From positions 67,884,784 to 67,948,783 of the forward strand of contig CM076849.1 of assembly GCA_039519185.1 (NCBI GenBank): a DNA stretch of 64,000 nt. The letters run 5' to 3'. The notes beneath the pieces are model-generated. The model saw only the letters and a program-made list of their open reading frames with translations. It made no database searches and had not been told where the DNA came from. How positions within the stretch are numbered: position 1 is the stretch's first letter; the number at the start of each line of letters is the position of its first letter. The DNA comes from Astragalus membranaceus. Its lineage: Eukaryota; Streptophyta; Magnoliopsida; Fabales; Fabaceae. The position numbers and the translations under genes are program-made. Shown piece by piece: positions 23,001 through 32,546 of this stretch.

Positions 23001-24463
23001 AAATATGACCTCAAAAATTCACTACAAACTTCTCTTAGTGCACATCATATCATATCATATCATATCATATCATATCATATCAAAAGGTTTTGATCCAAAG
23101 TGTGAAAAATAACACAAGCTCTACAAGAAACCTCTGAAGTCAATAGTGCCCGCTACGGCCACTATAGCGGCATAGCGGTCCCTAGAAGCTACACAATTTG
23201 CAGCTGCGTTGCGGTTTTGAATAGTGGTCGTTGCGCCGCAAATAGCGGTTGTTAGCACTCGTAGCAGCCGCTATGGTGAAGTTTCAATAAAAATTGAAAA
23301 TCCAATTTTCCCCTCACTTTTAGCCATTCCTTCTTCTTTTTAGGCTTTTTGGTCAATATTAGCCAATTGAGGCGGTGCAACTCTGTGCCTCTATTCCTCT
23401 TCCCAAATTGTTGCTTCTTCTTCATTCACTATTTTGCACAGTTCCTCTATCTATGCTGCCAGTTGTGCTCTGTTTTCACGGTTTTACCATTGCTATGACA
23501 TCAACCCAATGACAATCACTACTTTTTTGTCAATGTTTGAGTATTATTTTGTGCATTCTTTAATTTTGAGCTTTTATGTGTAAGGTATAAATTGCTTGTA
23601 TCGTTTCCTTGGACTTCGATGTAGCGACCATACCGCTACCTGCTACACCGATATAGTATAGTGGAAGTCAGCCGCTACGCTATATCTATTATTGACTACA
23701 TAGCAAGAAACTGATTACCATGCTTTTGCCACTTTTACAACACATTATTTACATAGCTTTCACATTCATTAACATGAAGATTATCTCTAATGTAAAGAAA
23801 CACCTAACCTAACGGAACAATGCTTCTCAACTAATTCTTCAGTAAATGTGTTAAAACAAAAACAAAAAACTGAGGAAATGAAGTCAAATGATCCACAACA
23901 ACTTAAAATTTAAGTTTCTTACAAATCTATCAACTTTTACAGTTGTTGCACATACCTCTCATTTATCTTGCTTCTTCTTCGCTGCTCAGTTACAGAATGT
24001 TTTGATCTTACTGTGCTAGCCTTATCAATAGCTTTGGCATCTGCTTTCACAAGCAGCACCCCAAAAGACAAACAAAAGATCTCAAATAAATTCAATATCA
24101 CAATTCAAATTCTAAAGTAAGGTTAAACCCAAAAATCTATTCACCTAAATCAATATTTTTTTACAAAATCTAAATGAAAAATGTGATTCAGAAGGTACAG
24201 TGCAATCTCAAACATTAAAAACATTAAAAAAAAACACGAGAAGCATTCGCAACCTCGTACAACATTCAGAAACACATCATAATTGGATCTAACAATAACA
24301 AAAGAAAAAGGGGTAAACACGTTTAAAAATAATAAAAAAATCAAAACACAAAAAAGTTACCTTTGTTGGTGTTGGGGGCAGAAGAAGGGCCTTGTTTTTT
24401 TGAAGAAGCGAAATCTTCTTCCTCGTATTCGTCTTCTTCCTGGTTTCCCTTCCCAGCTTTCAT
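17055..24463 (-). CDS. BIM2: BIM-type bHLH transcription factor (BES1-interacting Myc-like)
   Basis: BIM proteins are nuclear bHLH factors that pair with BES1 in brassinosteroid signalling and bind E-box DNA. I infer seven exons in transcript order: 24463-24361, 24040-23956, 22846-22777, 22687-22592, 21998-21580, 20795-20666 and 17162-17055, with phases agreeing throughout (about 336 aa). The N-terminus is acidic (KGNQEEDEYEEEDF). The basic region RSKHSVTEQRRRSKINER has the H49-E53-R57 set that reads E-boxes, followed by FQILRDLIPQ and FLLEVIEYVQYLQEKV as the two helices (about 46-98). The BIM-typical SHWRVQSF and LTQALQSAGLDLSQA blocks follow, and the end DSDQAQKRMK matches the family C-terminus. 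The length is close to BIM2 and far shorter than BIM1. The last intron (17163-20665) is enlarged by repeats. No break is visible. Confidence 0.9.
17330..17556. mobile_element. MITE in the last BIM intron
   Basis: This roughly 225 bp element shares its core (AGAATAACATGATAGAT, ATCACACTTCATTT, TTTAGAATTGAAAA) with 59091-59312 and 61425-61655. Its right end reads CATCCAAACATACCC and its left end is GGGTTTGGGAGGAGAGGG. Purine-rich and pyrimidine-rich ends make it fold back. The superfamily is not determined. Confidence 0.6.
17921..19150. repeat. Long inverted repeat (hairpin) in the last BIM intron
   Basis: Left arm 17921-18514 and right arm 18541-19150 are reverse complements over about 600 bp, with an apparent match above 90 percent, separated by a 26 bp loop. 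Landmarks pair across the centre at about 18527: CACATAAAACTAGTGCGAT with its inverse, GCAACATTTTTTTATATAG with its counterpart, and TTCATGGAAGACCATGAC near both outer ends. A notable difference is an 8 bp gap near 18380/18670. I see no transposase and no convincing TSD. It lies within the BIM transcript, so the pre-mRNA could form a very long duplex. Confidence 0.85.
19501..19531. repeat. Poly-C tract
   Basis: A run of about 19 consecutive C residues is embedded in a C-only/CT context of about 30 bases in the last BIM intron. It is a simple repeat; its length may be unreliable in assembly. Confidence 0.9.
20022..20280. mobile_element. Tourist-like (PIF/Harbinger) MITE
   Basis: The 259 bp element begins GGGTCCGTTTGGTTGA and ends with the exact inverse TCAACCAAACGGACCC. 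It is flanked by TTA on both sides (20019-20021 and 20281-20283), the 3 bp duplication of PIF/Harbinger elements. Its body is CT-rich (TCTCTTTCTCTC). It has no coding capacity. It lies in the last BIM intron. Confidence 0.9.
23044..23081. repeat. Pentanucleotide microsatellite (ATCAT)n
   Basis: About seven to eight copies of a five-base unit (ATCAT/CATAT register) in BIM intron 2, next to the hAT-like MITE. Confidence 0.9.
23132..23703. mobile_element. hAT-type MITE in BIM intron 2
   Basis: The 572 bp element begins CTCTGAAGTCAATAG and ends CTATTATTGACTACATAG, whose inverse matches the start except for a few bases. The 8-mer CAAGAAAC flanks both sides (23124-23131 and 23704-23711), as expected for hAT transposition. 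Subterminal DNA is rich in CCGCTA/TAGCGG strings, likely transposase-binding repeats. No coding region. Confidence 0.85.
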
Positions 24464-24800
24464 TGTCGTGCGCAAAGGGTAATACTCAAGAGTTCTGAAT
24501 CCCAAAAAGAAGAGAACTTTAAGCGAAAGGGAACACCCCAGATGAGAAATTGAGAATGAAAAGGAAAAGGGGGTATTGGGTATTGAACCTAAAGGTTGAG
24601 ATTCACAAAGGGTAATCTTCGCCGGCGTTGAATTGGCAGAGAATGTCGCCGGCGGCGAAGGACATGAGTCACCACCACCGGAGAGAAAAGGAAAGATAGC
24701 ATGTGGTTGAACCCATGCGTGTCTCGTGAGCCTTCTTCTTTTCGTTTTGCAATAAACCCTTTTTTCCTTTGTTCTTTTCTTTCTTAATCATTTTCCTCCT

Positions 24801-24806
<6 letters not shown>
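24464..24806 (-). promoter_or_regulatory. BIM upstream region and probable 5'UTR
   Basis: The sequence upstream of the BIM ATG contains GA/CT-rich leader-like DNA and GCCGGCG-rich stretches near 24620-24660. No clear TATA box was identified. Only about 340 bp separate the ATG from the microsatellite and gypsy remnant. Confidence 0.4.
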
Positions 24807-24885
<79 letters not shown>

Positions 24886-24888
24886 TTA
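24807..24888. repeat. (ATT)n/(AAT)n compound microsatellite
   Basis: Trinucleotide units run as AAT up to about 24860 and then as ATT, so the tract is close to a perfect inverted repeat and could fold back. It interrupts the gypsy gag on its right side. Confidence 0.9.
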
Positions 24889-24903
24889 AAAATTCATAAT
24901 AAT

Positions 24904-25831
24904 ATTTGTTCAGGTTTGGGGGCTTCCTTAGGTCCCTTGGGATGCGATAACGCCTAATTTCGCTGGTGAAAGGCCCTTGTCCAGTCGGGATAGGATTCTG
25001 CCCGTAAGGCTGCATGGCGGCATAAGTTTGGTCGACGGGCAAACCGTAAAGGCCGACCGGCTGACCAAGGAGTCTGTCAGCAATTGGAGGGGGTCCATGG
25101 TATTGTGGAGCATGTGGCGACGACCGTCTTCTAGGCCGCTCTGAATAGTTCCTTCTCGGTCGGCTGATGGCGCGGGAGACATCTCTAATCTCCCCGTTAC
25201 GGTAGTCGTCAAACTCCTCATACGAGTCCCACGACCTGCTTCTTGATCGGCGGGATCCTGAGGACTCGTTGGACGAGTATCTTGTTGGCGACCCTTCTGA
25301 CTCTGGTCGGTAGCTTGAGTCAGCATAGTCGTAATCTTCCTCGGGGGAGCGACGGTGGCGACTTCTTCGATGAGGGGGCGACCTGTGAACGATCGCCCTT
25401 CTTGAAGGATTGCGTCGGGATACGCCTCGACGAGGAGGAGCTTCTCTTCGTGGTGGTGAACGATGGGGCCGAGATGGTTGGCCTCGGTGACCGTTGTCCG
25501 CACGCGGGCGGATCGAGATCGAGCCTCTCTCATAGCGTTCCATCAGTTCATTTCGATCAGCAATCACTTGATTCTTTTGCTCCAGAATTTGTATGAGCGC
25601 TTGGGTCACATGCTCTGGCAATGCTTCTGGTATTCCGGCTTCAGCCAGCTCGGCCGGTAGTTGCGGGGCTGGCTGGGTTACTCGGCCCGCGGCCGCCCTG
25701 CACTGAGGGTTCTTGGCGAGGCTCATCTTGTGATTCATGAACTGTAACAGGCATGCCCTCTGGGGTCCGTTGAGGTCGGTTCTGCCAGAGGTGTTGAGCC
25801 TGGAAGAAGTGCGTTTCTGGCGTGGCGGCAT
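24904..25831 (-). pseudogene. Ty3/gypsy gag, 5' part only
   Basis: The minus-strand frame begins at an ATG at 25831 (MPPRQKRTSS) and encodes a basic, proline- and arginine-rich Gag N-terminal region with RS/RH-rich segments (HRRSRHRRSPEEDYDY). It reaches the typical junction FTSEIRRYRIPRDLRKP and NLNKY just before the conserved gag core. At NLNKY the frame runs into the ATT microsatellite, so the rest of gag and all of pol are missing. The further open translation (repeated Ile, then Leu) is an artefact of the microsatellite. It resembles the Tat/Ogre-type gag layout but the lineage is uncertain. Confidence 0.7.
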
Positions 25832-25860
25832 GGTTTGATGTGGAATAGCGCTCGGGCCTC

Positions 25861-25877
25861 CCACTGTGGTCACCAAT
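25861..25877 (-). promoter_or_regulatory. Primer-binding site of gypsy remnant
   Basis: Directly after the LTR the minus strand reads ATTGGTGACCACAGTGG, in the position and style of a tRNA primer-binding site of plant gypsy elements. The priming tRNA was not determined. Confidence 0.55.
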
Positions 25878-26196
25878 TGATCGTACCTGATCAATACGAT
25901 GGGTTGCTGCTGTTTGGTGATGTTGCTCGGTCGTTGGGATGAAGGACCGAGTTGTAGGCCGCACGCGGGTGGTACCTGCAAAGGCACTCCAACGCTCAAG
26001 TCAGAGGTGCTTCAACGGGCAGGGTCACAAGGTGAGTAAAACGTACCTGAAGCCACATGCTGGTGTGGTATATATAATGTTAGGCGTTCTAGCCGTTGCG
26101 CTTTTTGCGGGGCCGGCCGCATCTTGCGGAGCAACTTAGGTATTGGGCCGCGATGGGCCTTTTGGGCGAATTGGCCTTCGAGCCCACTCCAGAACA
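25878..26196 (-). mobile_element. 5' LTR of gypsy remnant
   Basis: On the minus strand a roughly 319 bp LTR starts TGTTCTGGAG at 26196 and ends GGTACGATCA at 25878, followed by the primer-binding site and gag. A TATA-like TTATATATACC lies near 26070. GC-rich compared with its surroundings. The matching 3' LTR is not in the window, so the boundaries rest on TG/CA ends and the primer-binding site. Confidence 0.6.
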
Positions 26197-26999
26197 ATAT
26201 TAATTCTTTGTAACCAAAAATAATAATAATTAAAATTAATAATAATTATTTTATAATATTTTTTGGAAATAATCGGTCTATGATATTTTTCATTATTAAA
26301 AAGATGACATATATTCATTATTTTTGTATTTCATTTTCAGTTTAATTTTGACGCACTATCGCTGTAAATTACTTTACACTCACAATAATAACAATTCATG
26401 GTATGAGTGACATATTAGCTGACTATTAGTTGATTCACTTCTTTTTAATGACATGTCAACTTGTAATTGGTCGATAGTGTAAGTCATTTGTACACCTACA
26501 TTGTATAAAAATTAAACTTTTATTTTTTATTTTTTACAAAATCATTTATTATAATTAACAATTAATAATTGTAAGAGTTTTTCCAAAAAAAATAAATAAT
26601 TGTAAGAAGAGAAATTCGTTGTGTTATGAAACGAAAGACAAGAAGAAGAAATAACAAGACAAACACACTCGATGTGTATTGTTATCAGAGCTGTTAATTT
26701 TGACCCAGCCCAATGGGGCGATGTTTAGAGTTGCGTTGGGCTCGTTAAATAGAGGCCCAAAAACGAAATGGGTCATTGTTTCCTAGCCCAATTGGCCCAT
26801 GGGTCAAAGTGGCCCTACTTTTCTATGCATTTTTTAACAATTTTTTTGATTTCCTTTGTTAAAGTTAGACTGGGCCGCAGGCCGGCCTATTAGCGCAGTG
26901 TTTTGAGTTGGGCTAGGCTGCAGAAAACACGGCCTAGTTGAAAATTGGGCTATCTCAGCCCAGCCTGGATGAATCATATTGTTGTACATTGAATCCAAG
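26197..26999. other. Decayed repeats, no gene
   Basis: Segment 26338-26520 has short inverted ends (AGTTTAATTTTGAC on the left, AAAAATTAAAC on the right) and looks like a MITE. Segment 26690-26985 is rich in GGGC/GCCC strings (GGCCCA, GCCCAGCC), as in decayed hAT termini. Neither has a clear TSD. Confidence 0.4.
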
Positions 27000-27250
27000 C
27001 AATGTTAACGCACAATAACCACTCTCACAACTTTCCAACCACATCCTTTTAGCACATCTTCAAAAAGCTGGTTAACTCATTCCGTCTGCTCGTCCGCGAA
27101 TGATATGTTGTACTTAGTCTCGGCTTAAACTCCCAAAACCTCACGTGGGGATCTCTAACATAGGATGGATCCTTACGTCTCAATCAGTCACTATGTCTCT
27201 AATACTCCATCAAGTCTGGCATTTTGGATAATATAACTTTCAATCAACAT
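27000..27250 (-). pseudogene. Highly decayed Ty3/gypsy integrase remnant
   Basis: Read on the minus strand with several frame changes and stops, this stretch keeps the order of gypsy integrase hallmarks: a RLDGV-like block, a VTD.DVR-like block around the second acidic residue, and a NELTSFL-like segment where family members have the region after the third. All are degraded. The relic may continue into 27251-27507 and beyond the hAT insertion (28506-28900), but similarity there is too weak to claim. Confidence 0.35.
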
Positions 27251-27515
27251 TGTCGCGTGGTACATCGTCTCCTACTGATAGTAATCTCACCGTTCTGATT
27301 CCAATTGTAACCCAAATTAAATCATTCTTTCCCTTATTCTTGGTTTAATTCCGCCATAAAAAAAATTCAATTACTATTCTGGCCGTCTTTATGGTAAGTC
27401 AAAACTACAACATCCCATCTAGTCATCAAGGCTCTACGTCTAGGTTTCATTATTCCAATAAAAGTCAACCTAAAACTACTTCAGGTATTAAAATCCGACA
27501 CCTCCAATTCACGCT

Positions 27516-27906
27516 TAGGGTGTCAAATAGATCCATTTGTCTACTGGATATTCGGTCCGTCCATAGCAAAATCCATCCAATCCATCCGTTACAAACAAAA
27601 AAATAATAATGGATTGGATTGGATCCATCCACTTGATTTGTGGATGGTTGTGATCCATCCATTAATTTTTTTAAATCCGATGGATTATCAATAAGTAGAA
27701 AATCAAAATCCAATGAATAATTATTTTTTTGACTAAAATCAATTGGATAATTATAAAAAATACATTTTTACAAAAAACTATTACCAAAAACAATTTTCAG
27801 GTTTTTTTTAAAAGGACTTTTCAATTTTAAAATTTTTTTCCAATTTTTTTTTTAAAATTCAGAAAAAAAATATATATTATATATTTTTTGACAATATAAT
27901 ATATAT

Positions 27907-27940
<34 letters not shown>

Positions 27941-28497
27941 TAATATATAGCACCACCATGACTGGCGGCCGGCCGCCGGAGAGCCGCCGTGACCGCCGCC
28001 GTACACCACAGCCGACCACCGCCGGTCGCCGGAGCGCCACCGCGTGGACCACCGTGGGTCGCCGGAGCTCCGCCGCCGGCCGCCGCTTCCACCACCTCAT
28101 ATATAAATATATATTTATATTATATATAATATATATTTATATTTTACCAATATTATATATAAATATATATTTTTAAATATACTTTTTTTTTGTCAAAAAA
28201 AAGTATAAATTTTTTTTTGCTGCAACATTAAAAAATATTTTTTTTTCATAAAAAGATTTTTTTATTAAAAGATTTTTTTATTTTTTAAAGGTATTAGTGG
28301 ATGGATTGGATATCCATCCATAAAAAAGTTGTTAATGGATGACTTGGATGGATTTTTTTTGTCCATGGATGAATTGGATTGGATTTGTTTGATACAATCC
28401 TAATGGATATAAATTTTTTAATGGATTTCTCCAATACATCCATTATAATTCATATCGATATCCATATCCATCCAATCCATCCATTTTGACACCCCTA
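27516..28497. mobile_element. Non-autonomous hAT element with GC-rich core
   Basis: The 982 bp element starts TAGGGTGTCAAA and ends TTTGACACCCCTA. The exact 8 bp duplication TTCACGCT flanks it (27508-27515 and 28498-28505). Both sides carry many GGATTGGAT/ATCCATCC strings, subterminal repeats in mirrored orientation. AT-rich inner arms flank a strikingly GC-rich core at about 27950-28095. No transposase frame is present. Confidence 0.9.
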
Positions 28498-29739
28498 TTC
28501 ACGCTTCACCAATCACCTTGCATCCTGCTTCGTGGTCCTGAGCAAATCCAAAACAAAATTTATGTATCTATTGCCCAATTCCATCCTAGTATCCTCCAAC
28601 TTTGTCGCATTCTTTGTTACTCACTTGATAATTTACCTTTTCTTCTAATGGATCAGAACCTTATACTCACTTCATCAACCGTTCCTTGTGAATTTCTACA
28701 ATCCAGATTATATTCTGAAACCCTTATGCCACCATTATTGTTCAACTGTCATCGTTGTCAACATCCAAAGTTCCCCAACTCACATCATTGTCATTGTTGT
28801 TCCTCAATAACAAGCACCACGAAGCAACGTCCCGACGAGTTTCCACTAACCTTTTCCATCCTATACTCAATTCCTCCTAGTCAAACAATCACCTAAGCTC
28901 ATAAGATTTCAGAAAACAATAATCATGCATTGCTAACGCCCATGCTAGTAATGCCTTTAAAATCTTTACCTTAATTCCACGGTATCCAGTTCCAAATCAT
29001 GGGTGAGATAATTCTTTTTACGAACCTTTAACAAATATATGCTACATCTTTTCCCACGCTGCACAATAATACTTTCCATATTAAATATTGGCGAGGTGCG
29101 CATCATCATAATCCTTCCATCCTATACAACAACCTATTGGGTGAAGCAGCTCGCGAGATTTTGGTTTGAGAATGCTCCGGCCTTTTTATTCTTATGTCCC
29201 AATGTAAACTCTAAAATGTTGCAGATGGTATTTAATATAATTCGTGTCTAACCAAAGTGAAGTATTATTCTGTGGTACAAACTCTTTTCTAAGCTTGTTT
29301 TTTTGTTTTTGTAATTGATTTTCAAGTTTTTTAGACGCAATATTGTATGAATTATTGATTTTTTGATGAAATTATTAAAGGATGAAACCACAAATGCAAA
29401 TTGTCTATTAAATTTACAGTGAATCACAGTTGGGCTAATAGAGTTTTCAAACTGATGCAAGGAACTATTAAACATGTACTCCGCTAATGTGATAGGTTTT
29501 GGAAATTTGCATGTTATATTTCACCATACCGGAAGACGATTTAGACCATAGCAATGGTGGTCAGACGACGCCTGAAGTTAGCATCTTTTGTAACTCCAAT
29601 ATCACTCTCTTGGAAAGGGTCACACGAGTTACTGATGGAAAATCAACATACAAATACAATAACAAAGCAATATACAACGAAAAAATATTCTCAAAACTTG
29701 CAAGAACCTATAAGGAGCAACACTGAATATATATGGTAG
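28498..29739. other. Intergenic, no gene recognised
   Basis: The frame at 28486-28896 crosses the hAT boundary and has no family motif. The remainder is AT-rich with short frames only. It may be the flank of the old gypsy relic. Confidence 0.35.
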
Positions 29740-30268
29740 CAAAGAGAACAAATAAAAAAGCACAATGAACACCGATATTTTTAACGTGGAAAACCCTCAA
29801 AGCAAAGGTAAAAACACGGGTCGTTCAGACCAAAGAAATAGCCCAACTATAACCAAATAATGGTACAAGAGAGTCACAACAAAGTGCATAAACAGTGCCA
29901 ACAACTACCCAAAACAAACAAGCACAAAAGCTTACAATATGAGAACAAGAAGATGAAAATACCCAAATCTGCAGCTTCTGTGCGAAGCAAATATCTCTTT
30001 CCTCAGAACTCATTTTGACGATCTGAAAGGTTAAAGTCAAGAGTAGTGTCTCACGAACCTTCTGTCCAAAAATCAACACGATCCAACGGTTAACAAATCC
30101 GCAATCACAGTTTTACGGTGACAAGTTTGAGAAAAACGGGAATAGCTTTCTCTCTTCTTTTCTCTCTTTTGGTGGCTGCTCTCTCACCTAAAAATACTCT
30201 CTTCTTGAACCCTAAATTAACCCTCTCCACTTAAAAGAAGTGAGAAACATAATGAGCTAAAATATCTC
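29740..30268 (-). mobile_element. 3' LTR of Ty1/copia element 2 (approximate ends)
   Basis: On the minus strand a GAGGGGGAGA polypurine tract (about 30270-30280) precedes DNA whose first about 180 bp (30085-30265) are repeated at 39009-39190. Further on comes GAGGGTTTTCCACG (about 29790), a phrase common near the 3' end of plant copia LTRs. Both outer ends are approximate because no TSD could be matched. Confidence 0.55.
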
Positions 30269-30275
30269 CCCCTCA

Positions 30276-31770
30276 CAACTATGTGGAGGTGATCGCCAAA
30301 CCGGCGATATCATAACAATTTTGAAACTTCCCTCTTGACAATGTTTTAGTCATCATATCCGAACCATTATCATCAGTATGAGATTTAGCTAACTCGAATA
30401 ACTTACCATCCAAAACATCACGTATCCAATGATACCTCACATCAATGTGTTTGGACCTATTATGATAAGATCTAGAGTAGATCTATAAGATTAGGACCTT
30501 GAAAATTAGCAAATCAACAATTTCTCACTAAGAAAGATGAACACAAATTAACAATCACAAAAGAAATTAAAGACAGAAAACATACATGAAAGAGGAAGAA
30601 AGATCAAATATGGAGGAGATGGAAATGGACATGGAGAAGGAAGTCCACCACTTCTTCCTTGGGAAGATGATAAGGACAACACTATCCTTGAGCTCTCCTA
30701 GCCTCAAAGGTTGTGTGCTCAAGGTTCTCGTCTCAAGAAACCTTGGAGAATCATGATGAACCTTCACCTACACTAGCAATGGAAACTTGCCCTCACCCTT
30801 TCTTCACTCTTGCTCAAGTGTATCAATTGAATTTCATTCATCAAGTTCTAACCTATTACATGGAAAGGAAAAGTATATATATGTTGGACTCTTGGATCCT
30901 AAGCCCAACACTCTCAAGTCCACTAAGGAAACAAATAAGGCCCACGACCTAAACTAAATGGCCAACAAGGCTCAAAAACAAATGTTATTTACAATTTGAA
31001 ATTAAACCTAAATTTACTGAAAAGCAAATACAAATAAATAGGGAACACTAGAGTTTGGATATTCTAGCAATTCCCTAAGGTATCCTTAGTCACCTTTAGT
31101 ATGTCCTTGTCAATTATCAAGGTGGACACATTAAACTATATTCCCTTTAAGTGTTGAATCTCTTTTTGGTCTTTTGAGTCTTTATCTTTGTGACATTATC
31201 CAATCTCCATGATTAGGCTAGGCATGCATGTGGGCTCACATCATATTATGAAAGGTCGGAATCTTACCAAGATGAATATCACTTTGACCATCAACAAATA
31301 AGAAATATTTGTCCTGAACATAACCAAGCTCCTGCAAGAATTTCTTCAACCATATCAACTCTTTGCATGCTCCGGTAATGGCGATGAACTCCGCCTCATT
31401 AGTAGACAATGCTACACACTTTTGCAACCTAGACTGTCAAGCCACAACTCCCCTTGCAAACTTAATCATATAGCCTGAAGTGGACTTCCTGGAATCAATA
31501 TCTCCAGTCATGTCTGAGTCGGAGTACCCCACGAAAGTAGTTAGGTTTGTCACTTCCAAAATAAAGCCTCATACAAGTAGTACCACGAATATGCCTTAAA
31601 ATCAATTTCACAGAATTCTATTGCTCTCTACTTGGGTTTGACAAAAATCTACTGATTGTACCAACATCATGCTCAATATCTGGTCTTGTACACACCATTG
31701 CATACATCAAACTACCCACAGCAGACGCATAAGGAACTCGTTCCATATCTACTTTCTCATCTTCATTTGA
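30276..31770 (-). pseudogene. Copia element 2 RNase H region, split by a solo LTR
   Basis: The downstream part (30276-30462) encodes on the minus strand RSKHIDVRYHWIRD and a tail ending at a stop near the polypurine tract. The upstream part (31244-31770) encodes CVALSTNEAEFIA and ACKELIWLKKFLQ, the copia RNase H signature. Both match the family order when the 781 bp insertion at 30463-31243 is ignored. Additional stops lie between 31430 and 31770. Confidence 0.75.
30463..31243 (-). mobile_element. Solo LTR inside copia RNase H
   Basis: The 781 bp insertion reads TGATGTGAGCCC at its minus-strand start and ATCTTATCA at its end. The 5 bp duplication TATTA (plus strand, 30458-30462 and 31244-31248) flanks it. 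The interrupted RNase H coding sequence resumes on the other side. TG/CA ends and a 5 bp TSD identify an LTR left alone after recombination. The parent family is not present in the window. Confidence 0.85.
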
Positions 31771-31776
31771 AGGACT

Positions 31777-32537
31777 TTATTTAGAACTCAGCTTAAAATG
31801 AGTAGCAAGAGGAGTGCTTACCGCCTTAGAGTTTTCCATCTGAAATCTCTGCAAGACTCTTTCATTATAATGCTCTTGTGACATCCAAAGGTTCTTCTCC
31901 TTTCTGTCACGCATGATTCTTATACCAAGAATCTGTTTAGTTGCTCCCAAGTCTTTCAGGGCAAAAGACTCCCCAAACACTTCTTTAATTTGTCAATCTT
32001 GGAAATATTTTTCCCTACAATAAGCATGTCATAAACATATAACAATAGGATAATGAAGTCATCACTAAAAAAATTTCTAACAAAGACACAATGATCAGAA
32101 GTAGTCTTTTTATATCCTTGGTCACGCATAACTGATTTAAACTTCTTGTACCATTGCCTTGAAGCCTGCTTCAAATCATATAGACTCTTTTTCAGTCTAC
32201 ACACATAGCCTTCCTTGCCTTCAATAAGGAAACCATTAGGTTGTTTCATGTAAATCTCTTCCTCCAAATCACCATGAAAGAAAGTTGTTTTTACATCCAT
32301 TTGCTTTACCTCTAAATCTAGAGTAGCTGCCAAAATAAACACGGTTCTAATCGATGACATCTTTACCACAGGCGAGAAAATTTCATTGAAGTAAACATCC
32401 TTTCTTTGACGGAAAGTCTTCACCACTAATCTGGCTTTATACCTTTGAAACTTAGAGTTACTCTCATGTATCACTCTATAAATCCACCTATTTTCTAAAG
32501 CCCCTTTGCCTTTTGACAACTTCATCTCGTCATGCAT
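31777..32537 (-). pseudogene. Copia element 2 reverse transcriptase, inactivated
   Basis: Two overlapping minus-strand frames cover the copia RT domain: RYKARLVVKTFRQRK, VKQMDVKTTFFHGDL, EEIYMKQPNGF, CRLKKSLYDLKQASRQW and ILLLYVYDMLIVG, then the block LKDLGATKQILGIRI. The catalytic YVDD box reads YVYD, so a required aspartate is lost. A frameshift joins the two frames near 31970. Copia RT copies element RNA into cDNA; this copy cannot. Confidence 0.85.
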
Positions 32538-32546
32538 TGCATCTAG

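Noticed and set aside
24788..24903. Open frame extension with a long run of Ile and Leu after NLNKY
   Set aside because: It is translation of the ATT microsatellite, not coding sequence.
25243..25660. Plus-strand frames of 65-117 codons
   Set aside because: Antisense to the gypsy gag; GC-rich codon bias keeps several frames open.
27958..28176. Arg/Pro-rich frame in the hAT element
   Set aside because: It comes from the GC-rich core and has no motif; the opposite strand is equally open.
28486..28896. 136-codon frame
   Set aside because: It starts inside the hAT terminus and crosses the TSD, so it cannot be an ancestral gene start. No motif.
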